From Flavobacterium soyae (lineage in GTDB: Bacteria > Bacteroidota > Bacteroidia > Flavobacteriales > Flavobacteriaceae), in the NCBI RefSeq assembly GCF_021245985.1, contig NZ_JAJQXA010000010.1:62001-126000 (forward strand): a stretch of DNA of 64,000 nt, read 5' to 3'. Positions 42,020-51,206 of the stretch are shown one piece after another. Position 1 is the first letter of the stretch; every line of letters starts with the position of its first letter. Made by a program: the position numbers and the translations under genes. A model generated the notes under the pieces. It searched no databases. It had not been told where the DNA came from and saw nothing but the letters and a program-made list of their open reading frames with translations.

Positions 42020-43165
42020 ATGATCAATAAACGCCTTTTAATAAAAAACTTACTCGCGCATAATGATGAGAGCAGTTTTTATGATAAAAAAAGGCAGCTG
42101 AATCTTCATTCCAGAGAAGGAAAAGGAAAGTTTCTAAAACATATTTGTGCGTTGTCAAATTCAAATCCAACCAATAATTCTTATATCGTGGTTGGAGTAG
42201 AAGATCAGGATAACGAAATTGTTGGTGATGATTTTTTTGACGATAGCCGAATCCAGAATCTTGTTAATGCTTTTCTGGAAAATCCGCCTAAAATTCAATA
42301 TGAAAATGTACCATTTCCGAATCTTCCAAAAGATAAAGTAATCGGATTGGTGACTATTAAACCCAAAAGCAAAATTTCCTATTTCAAAAAAGGAATTCAT
42401 ACTATTGCTGCCAATAGTATTTTTGTGCGACGCGGTAGTAATTCGGTTCCTTTAGAAATTAGCGAAGAAGTTGAAAAAAATTATCAAAATACAGAAACGG
42501 TAATTGGTATCGAAAATAGTTCCCGAAACAGCATTCAGTATACTCTTGACGGTGTAATTGATTTTATGAATTTCAGACATAAAGATATGTCGCCAAAATA
42601 TAATGTTTTTAAAGAATTGTTTGTGATCTGCTGGGCCGGAGTTCCAAAAAAATCCAGAGATAAAACCTTTTTATCCCGCGTTGATATTGAACTGATTAAT
42701 GAACAAGTTAAACTTTTTTATTCGGCGCAGGATGTGGTTACGATTTTCTTTAATGATGATACTTTTACAATTACAGAATATGTTCCGCTTGGACTAAATG
42801 ATAAAACAAGTTATTATCCGCTGGAAGAACAAACGATTCATTTTTTTGATAACGGTTATTATAAAATTGACCGCCAAATGCTTTTTCAGCCGCCTGAATT
42901 CAATAAACGAATGTTGTTTCATATTTATAACGGGAATATTGCATTGCTCCAAAAATTACAAAAAGGAATCTCTCTTTCTGGCCGCGAATTAAAAGATCTT
43001 GAAAATCTTCCTTCAACTTTTATGATTTGCTATTTAAATGGTTTTGATGATGCCAAACAAAAATTGATTGATGCCAAGTTACTTTTAAAGCCTTTTGGAC
43101 AGGCTTATTTGTCTTTTAAAGAAGCTTTACGAGTTTTGAGAAAGATGAAGTATGATATACAGTAA
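42020..43165 (+). CDS. AlbA_2 (Schlafen-like) domain protein
   Basis: A 381-residue protein with an N-terminal AlbA_2/Schlafen-type domain (about residues 15-155). Visible stretches are REGKGKFLKHICALSNSNPT, YIVVGVEDQDNEIVGDDFFD and SIFVRRGSNSVPLEISEE. Such proteins are often annotated as ATP-binding or putative DNA-binding regulators; the fold is also used by RNases and anti-phage proteins. The C-terminal 220 residues do not match anything I recognise. It is a single gene without a toxin, antitoxin or helicase partner. Cytoplasmic, no TM. Confidence 0.75.
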   Translation: MINKRLLIKNLLAHNDESSFYDKKRQLNLHSREGKGKFLKHICALSNSNPTNNSYIVVGVEDQDNEIVGDDFFDDSRIQNLVNAFLENPPKIQYENVPFPNLPKDKVIGLVTIKPKSKISYFKKGIHTIAANSIFVRRGSNSVPLEISEEVEKNYQNTETVIGIENSSRNSIQYTLDGVIDFMNFRHKDMSPKYNVFKELFVICWAGVPKKSRDKTFLSRVDIELINEQVKLFYSAQDVVTIFFNDDTFTITEYVPLGLNDKTSYYPLEEQTIHFFDNGYYKIDRQMLFQPPEFNKRMLFHIYNGNIALLQKLQKGISLSGRELKDLENLPSTFMICYLNGFDDAKQKLIDAKLLLKPFGQAYLSFKEALRVLRKMKYDIQ

Positions 43166-43339
43166 GGAAAGGTTCTAAGTTGCTGAGATGCTAAGGTTCT
43201 AAGTTTTTTGTAGGTATGTATACGTAGAGACGCACAGCAGTGCGTCTAACCGAAAGGTTTTTTGAATTGCCTCCACCTTTAGCTGGAGGTAAAAATTGAA
43301 GGTATTAGGGCTTTAGCCAAATTTTCTTTCGAAATTAAA
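43166..43339. repeat. Repeat mosaic between convergent genes
   Basis: It contains a CTAAGTTGCTGAGATGCTAAGG word cluster (43173-43194), a GACGCAC REP copy (43223-43249), CCTCCACCTTTAGCTGGAGG (43270-43289) and GGGCTTTAGCCAAA (43308-43321). Each belongs to a family seen elsewhere in the window. There is no gene. Confidence 0.75.
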
Positions 43340-44083
43340 TTATTGAAACTTTAAATATTTACTCACTTTATCATACGGAAAAACTATTTCTTTTGGGCCG
43401 TCAGCGTAAGATGCAGCTTCGTATGAATTGTAATAAAGCAGTAAACCTTGAGAAGTATAGAAAATATTCTGCGGTAATTGAAATTTATCGTTTTCGAACA
43501 TTAAACCTGTAGCGTTTATGTTTGCTTTTTCGGGAATTTGGTATTTGAGCCTGAATTCTTTTTCGGCGAAAGCCTTAAATTCTTTCTCATTTTTAAATAA
43601 TTGATCGTTAAAAATAACTTTTCCGGTTTTTGAATTAAATAATAAAGACCTGAAACCCTGATAGCCATGTGCGCCGCCGGTAAAAGTATAATGATCTATT
43701 TTGATGTTTAAAATCTGTTCTGATTCAAACTCGACATTTCCCGTTATTTTTCCTTCCCAGCCAAAAGTATCATGCGGAAATTTTTTATGCATTTCTTCGT
43801 AAGAAGCAATAAAAGATTTTGACAATGATTTATAATCATTGACCTTTGCCGAGTCTTCGCCGAAATAAATGATTTCTTTAATTACATTGAAAACTTTTTT
43901 ATTAATGCTGTCAGCGATGATTTTCTTATTTTTAGCAATCGGGACTTCTATTGTAATTTTCGGGCAATCGTTTTTGCACGGAATAGTAGATTTTTCTTCA
44001 AACGTTTCATTTTCAAATGAAAGCTCTTTTTTGCAACTTGTAAAAATCAAACACAAAAAGATTATAAATATGTAATTTTTCAT
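43340..44083 (-). CDS. DUF3298/RsiV-type lipoprotein
   Basis: A 247-residue lipoprotein with a lipobox in CLIFTSCKKEL. The body carries the DUF4163-DUF3298 pair seen in RsiV-like proteins: IEVPIAKNKKIIADSINKKV and, further on, FTGGAHGYQGFRSLLFNSKT with the typical GGAHG turn, and a C-terminal DGPKEIVFPYDKVSKYL. RsiV in Bacillus binds lysozyme, but here there is no sigma factor neighbour and no cytoplasmic part, so a generic periplasmic or outer-membrane role is more likely. Confidence 0.88.
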   Translation of the reverse strand: MKNYIFIIFLCLIFTSCKKELSFENETFEEKSTIPCKNDCPKITIEVPIAKNKKIIADSINKKVFNVIKEIIYFGEDSAKVNDYKSLSKSFIASYEEMHKKFPHDTFGWEGKITGNVEFESEQILNIKIDHYTFTGGAHGYQGFRSLLFNSKTGKVIFNDQLFKNEKEFKAFAEKEFRLKYQIPEKANINATGLMFENDKFQLPQNIFYTSQGLLLYYNSYEAASYADGPKEIVFPYDKVSKYLKFQ

Positions 44084-44146
44084 ATCAAAAAGTGTTAATT
44101 ATCTACAAAGGTAAGAAGTTGTATCAGGATAAAATAAATTAAGCGG

Positions 44147-44154
44147 TAAATTTG
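44147..44154 (+). promoter_or_regulatory. -7 box of the cystathionine gamma-synthase gene
   Basis: TAAATTTG, 33 nt upstream of the chosen ATG at 44188. An alternative TTG start at 44152 lies inside this box, which argues against it. Confidence 0.5.
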
Positions 44155-44187
44155 TGCGACAATTATGGATTTAAAATTTATAACTAT

Positions 44188-45330
44188 ATGAAATTCAATA
44201 CAAAAGTAATACATGGTGGTCAGCATCATGATCCAAGTACCGGAGCGGTTATGCCGCCGGTGTATCAAACGTCAACTTTTATCCAGACAAGTCCGGGAAA
44301 ACCTTTGGCAGATTATGAATACAGCCGGGCGTCGAACCCAACCCGTACGGCTCTGGAAGAAGCTTTAGCAAGTATAGAAAACGGTGTACGCGGACTGGCT
44401 TTTTCTTCTGGTTTAGCCGCTACAGATTGTATTTTAAGATCGTTTAAAGCAGGTGACGAAGTTATCGCAATGGATGATTTATATGGAGGAACTTACCGTA
44501 TGTTTTCAAGAATTTATAAAGATTCAGGAATAAAATTCCATTTTGTTGATATGACAGATATTGCAAAATTGAAATCATTAATCAATGAAAATACAAAATT
44601 AGTTTGGGTTGAAACGCCGACAAATCCGTTAATGAAATTAGCAGATATTGCAGAAGTTGCAAAAATCACTAAAGAACATAAAATTTGGTTTGCAGTAGAT
44701 AATACTTTTGCGACGCCATATTTACAAAAACCTCTTGATTTAGGCGCAGATATCGTTATGCATTCGGCTACAAAATATTTAGGCGGACATTCTGATGTTA
44801 TTGCAGGTGCTTTAATTGTAAAAGACGAAGCTTTGGGAGAGCAATTACATTTTCAACAATTTGCAACTGGCGCAACTTTAGGGCCAATGGACAGTTTTTT
44901 AGTTTTAAGAGGGATCAAAACTTTAGCATTAAGGGTGCAGAGACACTGCGAAAATGGAGAAAAAGTAGTGGAATATTTAAGCAAACACCCTAAAATAAAT
45001 ACGGTTTATTATCCAGGATTGCCAAACCACCCATTTCATGAAATTGCAAAAAAACAAATGAAAGCTTTTGGCGGAATGGTTTCTTTTACATTCAAATCAG
45101 CTAAAAAAGAAGATTCTATTGCATTTTTAGAAAAATTGAAAGTATTTACTTTGGCAGAATCTTTAGGGGGAGTTGAATCGCTGGCAAATCATCCGGCTTT
45201 AATGACACACGCATCGATTCCTGCAGATAAAAGGGCAGAAGTTGGTATAACGGATGATTTAGTAAGATTAAGCGTTGGTATCGAAGATGCGGATGATTTA
45301 ATCGCAGATTTAGAGCAGGCTTTATCTTAA
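44188..45330 (+). CDS. Cystathionine gamma-synthase family PLP enzyme
   Basis: A 380-residue trans-sulfuration enzyme of the Cys/Met metabolism PLP family. The start MKFNTKVIHGGQHHDPSTGA is typical; an upstream TTG would add 12 residues and overlap the promoter box. Key parts are YEYSRASNPTRTALE, the aromatic stacking region DDLYGGTYRMF, and the PLP-lysine motif HSATKYLGGHSDVIAGA. It likely joins an activated homoserine with cysteine to give cystathionine; cystathionine or methionine gamma-lyase activity cannot be excluded by sequence alone. Confidence 0.93.
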   Translation: MKFNTKVIHGGQHHDPSTGAVMPPVYQTSTFIQTSPGKPLADYEYSRASNPTRTALEEALASIENGVRGLAFSSGLAATDCILRSFKAGDEVIAMDDLYGGTYRMFSRIYKDSGIKFHFVDMTDIAKLKSLINENTKLVWVETPTNPLMKLADIAEVAKITKEHKIWFAVDNTFATPYLQKPLDLGADIVMHSATKYLGGHSDVIAGALIVKDEALGEQLHFQQFATGATLGPMDSFLVLRGIKTLALRVQRHCENGEKVVEYLSKHPKINTVYYPGLPNHPFHEIAKKQMKAFGGMVSFTFKSAKKEDSIAFLEKLKVFTLAESLGGVESLANHPALMTHASIPADKRAEVGITDDLVRLSVGIEDADDLIADLEQALS

Positions 45331-45342
45331 AAAAAAGCAATA

Positions 45343-45391
45343 AAAAAATCCAAATTCCAATTGTAACTATTTTGGAATTTGGATTTTTTTT
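45343..45391. terminator. Bidirectional intrinsic terminator
   Basis: AAAAATCCAAATTCCAA is complementary to TTGGAATTTGGATTTTT over 17 bp, between the convergent cystathionine synthase and outer-membrane protein genes. Confidence 0.9.
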
Positions 45392-45413
45392 ATTTTGGAA
45401 TTTTTCTTTAAAA

Positions 45414-46208
45414 TTAGAATTCTAAGTAATAGATATATCCAACATTAAACCAAACCTGCCAGTCATTTGACTTATTTTCCGGGTAAAGATCTTTGTTTGG
45501 GTTTAAACCGTCAATCCAGTCTGAACTAAAGGCTTGAAAACGCCCCTCAACCATTAAATCGCTCATTTGAGTTAATTTAAGATGGAATCCAACACCAGCT
45601 GTTGCTGCTAAAGCTACTCCGTTTTCACTGGCAAAGCCATATTGATGCCCGTCTGAAGGAGTTAAGTATTTTGGAAAAGTTGTTGCGGGAGTTCCTAATT
45701 CACCCATTGTTGAGCTTACTTTTGTAGAGTAATAAGATGCTAAAAATCCAACACTTACATACGGACTAAAACCGCCCGGAGTATTTTCGAAATCGTGAAT
45801 TTTCATAAATGGAGAAAATTCTAACTGGGCTCCAAGATTTAATAAAGTAGATTTACCGCTCATTGCTTTTAGCTGTGAAACGGCCAATTGGTTTTTAGCG
45901 GTTTCTAGGTAACCTCCAAAATGATTAAGAGTTGTGGTATTGAATGACAATTCTGACCTAACTTTAAAATGTTCTGTAAAGAAACTTTCTCTGCTATTAT
46001 TTGCAGAGAAATTAATAAAGTGAACAATTCCTACACCAAAACCGGTATTTCCCACGTTGGTATCAAAATTATGTCTTTGTCCAAAATCCGACTGAAAAGT
46101 TACAGGGCCGAATATAATTCCTACTTCTTGTGCAAAATCCGACTGAGCGGTAGCAATTGTAGATATGCCAAATAAGGCGAAAATCGTGAAATATAGGTGT
46201 TTAAACAT
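45414..46208 (-). CDS. Outer-membrane beta-barrel protein
   Basis: A 264-residue secreted protein with a signal peptide (HLYFTIFALFGISTIATAQ) and alternating amphipathic strands ending in YIYYLEF, as expected of an outer-membrane barrel. The opening EVGIIFGPVTFQSDFGQR and GNTGFGVGIVHFINF resemble a Flavobacteria-restricted family (THC0290_0291-type annotation). Function is unknown. It is monocistronic, with its own promoter region toward gdhA. Confidence 0.8.
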   Translation of the reverse strand: MFKHLYFTIFALFGISTIATAQSDFAQEVGIIFGPVTFQSDFGQRHNFDTNVGNTGFGVGIVHFINFSANNSRESFFTEHFKVRSELSFNTTTLNHFGGYLETAKNQLAVSQLKAMSGKSTLLNLGAQLEFSPFMKIHDFENTPGGFSPYVSVGFLASYYSTKVSSTMGELGTPATTFPKYLTPSDGHQYGFASENGVALAATAGVGFHLKLTQMSDLMVEGRFQAFSSDWIDGLNPNKDLYPENKSNDWQVWFNVGYIYYLEF

Positions 46209-46531
46209 CTCTTGGGGCTTTCAAAATATTGGCAAATATAAAAAAAACATACACGAATCAAAATAATATACACTTCTATTAAAAATTTAATAACAAAATA
46301 CTTAATTTTCTGACTTTAAAGGTGGTGAATTGCTGTAAATTCGGAGGTGTAAAATTGTATTTTTAAGATTGTTTAAAAAATACACAATTCTGCTCCAAAA
46401 GCAAAAAAAAATAACAAACCATGATCATTTTGATATATCTTTGTATGTTATAACGAAAACGTTTTCTTAAAATGTATTTTCTTATGTAATTGATTAAGTT
46501 TAAAACTATTATTTGAATAATTTATTGTAAA
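46209..46531. other. Divergent regulatory gap (OMP gene / gdhA)
   Basis: This 323-nt AT-rich gap has no gene. It includes the gdhA promoter box and palindrome (46436-46466). The left 220 nt have no distinctive structure that I can see. Confidence 0.7.
46436..46466 (+). promoter_or_regulatory. gdhA -7 box and candidate operator
   Basis: TATCTTTG (46436-46443) matches TAnnTTTG. Eleven bases on, GAAAACGTTTTC (46455-46466) is a perfect 12-bp palindrome with central CG, placed at or just after the expected transcription start. The position and form suit a LacI-family repressor site. The leader to the ATG at 46532 is about 80 nt. Confidence 0.5.
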
Positions 46532-47875
46532 ATGGAACAAAAAATAAATGAATTTATGGCTCTTGTTGAGTCAAAAAATCCAAACGAGCCAGAATTTCTT
46601 CAAGCCGTTAGGGAATTTGCAGAAACGGTAATTCCATTTATCGCAGAAAGAAAGAAATATGATGGGAAAAATTTACTTCTTAGAATTGCAGAACCAGAAA
46701 GATCTATAATTTTTAGAGTTCCTTGGGTTGATGACAAAGGAGAAATAATCGTAAACAGAGGTTTTAGAATTCAAATGAACTCAGCGATTGGTCCATATAA
46801 AGGCGGAATCAGATTTCACCACACTGTAAACCTATCAGTTTTAAAATTTTTGGCTTTCGAACAGGTTTTCAAAAATAGTTTAACAACGCTTCCAATGGGT
46901 GGAGGTAAAGGAGGTTCTGATTTTGATCCTGAAGGTAAATCTGATGGAGAAATCATGCGTTTCTGCCAGTCATTCATGACAGAATTATGCCGTCATATTG
47001 GTCCTGACTTAGATGTTCCTGCTGGGGATATTGGTGTTGGTGCCAGAGAAATTGGTTATTTATTTGGTCAATATAAAAGAATTAGAAATGAGTTTACCGG
47101 AGTTTTAACCGGAAAAGGACTTGCTTACGGTGGTTCATTAATCAGACCAGAAGCTACAGGTTATGGAGTAGTTTATTTTACAGATCAAATGCTTCGTACT
47201 ATTGGTCACGAAATTAAAGGTAAAAGAGTTGCTATTTCAGGATTTGGAAATGTAGCCTGGGGTGTAGCATTAAAAATAAATGAACTAGGTGGAAAAGTAG
47301 TTACTATTTCCGGGCCTGACGGTTACATTTATGATGAAGAAGGTATCTCTGGAGAAAAAATCGATCACATGGTTGAAATGAGAGCTACTGGAGACAACAG
47401 AGCAGAACTTTATTTAAAGAAATATCCAAACGCAGTTTTCCACAAAGGAAAAAGCCCTTGGGAAGTAAAAGTTGATATTGCAATTCCATGTGCAACTCAA
47501 AACGAATTGAATGGAGAGGATGCTAAAAAGCTTATTGATAATGGTGTTTTATGTGTAACTGAAGCGGCTAATATGCCATCAACTTTAGATGCTATTAAAC
47601 TGTTCTTAGATAATAAAGTACTTTTTGCTCCTGGTAAAGCGGCAAATGCCGGCGGAGTTGCTGCATCTGGATTAGAAATGACGCAAAACTCTATTCGTTT
47701 AAACTGGACAAGCGAAGAAGTAGATTTAAGATTAAAAGATATCATGGTTGGAATTCACAACCAATGTAAAAAATACGGTGCAGGAGATGATGGTTATGTA
47801 AACTACGTAAAAGGAGCTAACATTGCCGGATTTGTTAAAGTTGCCGATGCTATGCTTGCTCAGGGTGTAGTTTAA
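46532..47875 (+). CDS. gdhA: Glutamate dehydrogenase
   Basis: GdhA reductively aminates 2-oxoglutarate to glutamate. The 447-residue length is that of the hexameric small-subunit type, usually NADP-dependent in bacteria. It has the substrate motif GGIRFHHTVNLSVLKFL, the catalytic-Lys region LPMGGGKGGSDFDP, DVPAGDIGVGAREIG, and the dinucleotide fold AISGFGNVAWGVA. It is monocistronic with a strong promoter box and a clear terminator. Confidence 0.97.
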   Translation: MEQKINEFMALVESKNPNEPEFLQAVREFAETVIPFIAERKKYDGKNLLLRIAEPERSIIFRVPWVDDKGEIIVNRGFRIQMNSAIGPYKGGIRFHHTVNLSVLKFLAFEQVFKNSLTTLPMGGGKGGSDFDPEGKSDGEIMRFCQSFMTELCRHIGPDLDVPAGDIGVGAREIGYLFGQYKRIRNEFTGVLTGKGLAYGGSLIRPEATGYGVVYFTDQMLRTIGHEIKGKRVAISGFGNVAWGVALKINELGGKVVTISGPDGYIYDEEGISGEKIDHMVEMRATGDNRAELYLKKYPNAVFHKGKSPWEVKVDIAIPCATQNELNGEDAKKLIDNGVLCVTEAANMPSTLDAIKLFLDNKVLFAPGKAANAGGVAASGLEMTQNSIRLNWTSEEVDLRLKDIMVGIHNQCKKYGAGDDGYVNYVKGANIAGFVKVADAMLAQGVV

Positions 47876-47893
47876 GATTAATTACAATTGAAA

Positions 47894-47937
47894 AATGCTC
47901 TCATTTGTCGTAAGGATAAATCGAGAGCATTTTTTTA
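47894..47937 (+). terminator. Intrinsic terminator of gdhA
   Basis: AATGCTCTC pairs with GAGAGCATT around a 20-nt loop and is followed by a T-run. Confidence 0.85.
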
Positions 47938-47976
47938 TTTAGTAGAAGAAGAAAAATCAAATACTTTCGTTTGTAG

Positions 47977-47984
47977 TATATTTG
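47977..47984 (+). promoter_or_regulatory. -7 box of porZ
   Basis: TATATTTG, 22 nt before the porZ ATG. Confidence 0.5.
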
Positions 47985-48006
47985 TCTATCCGATTATCTG
48001 TAAAAA

Positions 48007-50289
48007 ATGACAAGAAAGTTTCTTTACGTTTTATTTTTAGTACTGTTTCAATCTGGCTTTGCACAAGGTCAATTGTCCTGGCAGGGCTATTTTTCATTTA
48101 ATGAAATAAAAGATATTTCAGAATCTTCGACAACGGTTTTTACTGCTTCAGAAAATGCTTTGTTTTCTAAAAATGCGGCTTCAAATGCGGTAAAAACAAT
48201 AACAACTGTCGAGGGACTTTCCGGACAGACAATTTCTGCTGTATATCATAGCGAAAGTTTCAAAAAGACAATTGTTGGTTATGAAAACGGTTTAATGATC
48301 ATAATTAATGAAACAGATGGCAGCATAATAAAAAAAGTAGACATCATTAATAAGCAGTTAGCTGCTAGTATTAAAAAGATTAACCATTTAATGGAGCATA
48401 ACGGGTTATTGTATGTTTCCTGCGATTTTGGAATTGTGCAGTTCAATTTGACAACATTACAATTTGGAGATACTTATTTTATAGGAGATAACGGAGCAGA
48501 AATCAGTATAAAACAAACCGCTTTTTTTAATGGATTTATTTTTGCGGCAACTTCAAGCGGAATTAGAAGAGCAGATATTACAAATCCAAATTTAAACGAT
48601 TATAGCCAGTGGACTGTTGTAAATACGGGGAATTGGTCAAGTATTACAACATTAGATGCAGAACTTATTGCAATTAATTCAACAGGAAATATTCACAGAT
48701 ATAATTCGAATAATTTTGTTGGTTTTTTACAGCTTCCGCAGCCTTCTGTTGATATGCGTGCGGTAAATCACAATTTATTTATTACAACCTCAGGTTCAGT
48801 TTACATATATAACAGTCAAATGATTTTAAATCGTGAGATAGTTAATACGCAGCTTCCAGACATTAATCTGACCTTTTCCTGTGCATCAGCAGTTGGCGAT
48901 TTAATTTACATCGGAACTAAAGAAAAAGGGGTGTTTTCTTCCACATTTTCCGGAATTGGAACTTTTGAAAACAATACACCAACCGGTCCTTCACGAAATA
49001 ATATCTTTTCACTTGATGTTACACCAAATGTTCTTTGGGCTGTATATGGAGATTACGATATTTATTACAATCCTTATGACTTAGATAGCTATGGTATAAG
49101 TAAACTTAACAACTCAAAATGGTTAAATATCCCATATTCAGAAGTTTATGATGCAAAGTCGATTACTCGTGTTATTGTAAATCCAAGTAATGAAAAACAA
49201 GTCTATGCGAGTTCTTTTTTCTCTGGATTATTGCGAATTGAAGATGATATTCCGAATTTTTTATACAATGAAAAAAACAGCGGTTTAGAAACTTTGACAT
49301 ATGAAGGTCCAAATTATATTGATGTTCGTATTAACGGAACTGCATTTGACAGAACAGGAAATCTATGGGTAACAAACAGCCGAATTAAAAACGGATTAAA
49401 AGTTTTAAAAACAGATGGCCAATGGCAGAGTTATGCTACAAGCACAATTTTAAGTAATGCCGAAAATACAAGCTATGCTAATGTCGTTATTGATAAAAAT
49501 AACGTAAAATGGATTTCTACAAACAATGAAGGTGTAATCGCCTTTAACGAAAGCACCAACACTTTCAAAAAAATGACCTTTGGCACCGATGCAGGAAATT
49601 TGCCGACAGCAGATGTAAGGTCGGTTGCAATCGATACTAAAAATCAGCTTTGGATAGGAACAACAAAAGGATTAAGGGTTTTGTCGAACGTTGGAAATTT
49701 CCAGGCCGAAAGCCAGTTAAAAGCAAATCCGATAATTATAATGGAAGATAATCTGGCTCAGGAATTAATGTATGAGCAGTTTATTACTTCGATTGTAGTT
49801 GACGGCGCCAATAATAAATGGATTGGTACTGCGGATTCTGGCGTTTTTATGGTTTCGCCAAATGGTCAGGAAACCAAATATCATTTTACAATTAATAATT
49901 CGCCTTTGCCAAGTAATACTGTAAACGATATTAAAATTAATAGTGCAACCGGAGAAGTTTTTATAGCAACGAACAAAGGAATGATTTCGTTTAAAGGAAT
50001 TGCAACGGGAGCAAATGAAGATTTGAATAATGTTTATGTATATCCAAATCCGGTTAGGCCAACTTATTCCGGAACAGTAAAAGTTGCCGGTCTAATTGAT
50101 AAAGCCAATATAAAAATTACTGATATCGAAGGAAATCTGGTTTACGAAACAACTTCAGAAGGAGGAACCATAGAATGGGACACCACCGCTTTCGGAAAAT
50201 ATAAAGTAGCATCAGGCGTTTATATGATTTTTATTTCTGCACAAGACGGCGGGGAAACTAAAGTCAAGAAAGTTATGATTATTCGATAG
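48007..50289 (+). CDS. porZ: PorZ-type T9SS protein (propeller plus sorting domain)
   Basis: A 760-residue secreted protein. It has a signal peptide (residues 1-20), two beta-propeller regions built of two-component-regulator-type repeats (NKWIGTADSGVFMVSPNGQE, NQLWIGTTKGLRVLSN, VKWISTNNEGVIAFNES), and a C-terminal type A sorting domain of about 85 residues (VYVYPNPVRPTYSGTVKVA to KKVMIIR). This matches PorZ, a surface component of the type IX secretion attachment complex that delivers anionic LPS to the sortase. Flavobacteria often keep it next to recO, as here. Confidence 0.85.
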   Translation: MTRKFLYVLFLVLFQSGFAQGQLSWQGYFSFNEIKDISESSTTVFTASENALFSKNAASNAVKTITTVEGLSGQTISAVYHSESFKKTIVGYENGLMIIINETDGSIIKKVDIINKQLAASIKKINHLMEHNGLLYVSCDFGIVQFNLTTLQFGDTYFIGDNGAEISIKQTAFFNGFIFAATSSGIRRADITNPNLNDYSQWTVVNTGNWSSITTLDAELIAINSTGNIHRYNSNNFVGFLQLPQPSVDMRAVNHNLFITTSGSVYIYNSQMILNREIVNTQLPDINLTFSCASAVGDLIYIGTKEKGVFSSTFSGIGTFENNTPTGPSRNNIFSLDVTPNVLWAVYGDYDIYYNPYDLDSYGISKLNNSKWLNIPYSEVYDAKSITRVIVNPSNEKQVYASSFFSGLLRIEDDIPNFLYNEKNSGLETLTYEGPNYIDVRINGTAFDRTGNLWVTNSRIKNGLKVLKTDGQWQSYATSTILSNAENTSYANVVIDKNNVKWISTNNEGVIAFNESTNTFKKMTFGTDAGNLPTADVRSVAIDTKNQLWIGTTKGLRVLSNVGNFQAESQLKANPIIIMEDNLAQELMYEQFITSIVVDGANNKWIGTADSGVFMVSPNGQETKYHFTINNSPLPSNTVNDIKINSATGEVFIATNKGMISFKGIATGANEDLNNVYVYPNPVRPTYSGTVKVAGLIDKANIKITDIEGNLVYETTSEGGTIEWDTTAFGKYKVASGVYMIFISAQDGGETKVKKVMIIR

Positions 50290-50362
50290 TTTTCAGTCTC
50301 AGTGGCAGTTTAAAATTTAGATTTCTAAAATCTAAAATCAGCAATCTAAAATCTAAAATCCT
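50290..50362. repeat. Word repeat between porZ and recO
   Basis: AAAATTTAGATTTCTAAAATCTAAAATC, split as AGATTTCTAAAATCT and twice CAATCTAAAATC/ATCTAAAATCC, fills the 73-nt gap. TTTAGATTT and AAATCTAAA are complementary, giving a short hairpin. Confidence 0.5.
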
Positions 50363-51076
50363 GTGCTCGTCAAAACCAAAGCAATAGTAATTTCATCTTT
50401 AAAATTTCAGGAAAAAAGCTTGATTGTAAAATGTTTTACACTTTCAAACGGACTGAAATCTTATTTTGTGCGCGATGCTTTTTCGAGCAGAAAAGCAAGT
50501 CATAAAATTGCGTATTTCCAGCCATTATCGATTTTAGAAATCGAAGCTGTTCATAAAAATAAAGGCACTCTTGAAAATTTTAAAGAAATAAAAAACGGAA
50601 TCCCTTTTCAAACCATCCATACTGATATTGTAAAAAGTACGATGGTTATGTTTCTGTCAGAGATACTTCATTATTCTATTCAGGAAGAAGAAAAAAACGA
50701 ATCCCTTTTCTTGTTTTTAGAAACCGCATTGACTTGGCTGGATAATCATGATGAAATTTCTAATTTTCATTTGATTTTACTTTTAGAAATTACAAAATAT
50801 TTAGGGTTTTATCCAGATGTTTCAGAAATTAACCTGCCTCATTTTGAAATGAATGACGGTATTTTTACATTTTCCCATGGCGGAAATGTGCTTTCAGAAC
50901 ACGAAACAAATTTGCTTAAAAAGCTAATCGATTTAAAGTTTGATAACAATCAAAAAGTGTTTCATGTACTTGAAAGACAAGTTTTACTGAAGATTTTAAT
51001 TGATTACTACAGCTTTCATTTAGAGGGATTCAAGAGGCCAAAATCACTAGAAGTTTTGAAAGAAATATTTTCTTAA
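50363..51076 (+). CDS. recO: DNA repair protein RecO
   Basis: RecO helps load RecA on gapped DNA. The 237-residue protein has the N-terminal OB-fold (VKTKAIVISSLKFQEKSLIV and CFTLSNGLKSYFVRDA) and a helical C-terminal domain (EISNFHLILLLEITKYLGFY). The zinc-finger cysteines of many RecO proteins are absent in the FYPDVSEINLPHFEMNDG region, as in other Bacteroidota. The start codon is GTG (GTGCTCGTCAAA) at 50363. Confidence 0.93.
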   Translation: MLVKTKAIVISSLKFQEKSLIVKCFTLSNGLKSYFVRDAFSSRKASHKIAYFQPLSILEIEAVHKNKGTLENFKEIKNGIPFQTIHTDIVKSTMVMFLSEILHYSIQEEEKNESLFLFLETALTWLDNHDEISNFHLILLLEITKYLGFYPDVSEINLPHFEMNDGIFTFSHGGNVLSEHETNLLKKLIDLKFDNNQKVFHVLERQVLLKILIDYYSFHLEGFKRPKSLEVLKEIFS

Positions 51077-51093
51077 ACTGAATCCTATTTTTA

Positions 51094-51101
51094 TATATTT
51101 G
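51094..51101 (+). promoter_or_regulatory. -7 box of the PQQ-propeller gene
   Basis: TATATTTG about 105 nt upstream of the ATG, giving a leader of roughly 100 nt. Confidence 0.45.
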
Positions 51102-51206
51102 TGCAGCGAATTTTTATTAAAATAATACTAAACATTTTTTTAATAAGTTGATTCAGAAATATTAGCCTCAGACAAATATTAAATTTTTAATGAAAAATCA
51201 ATTACT

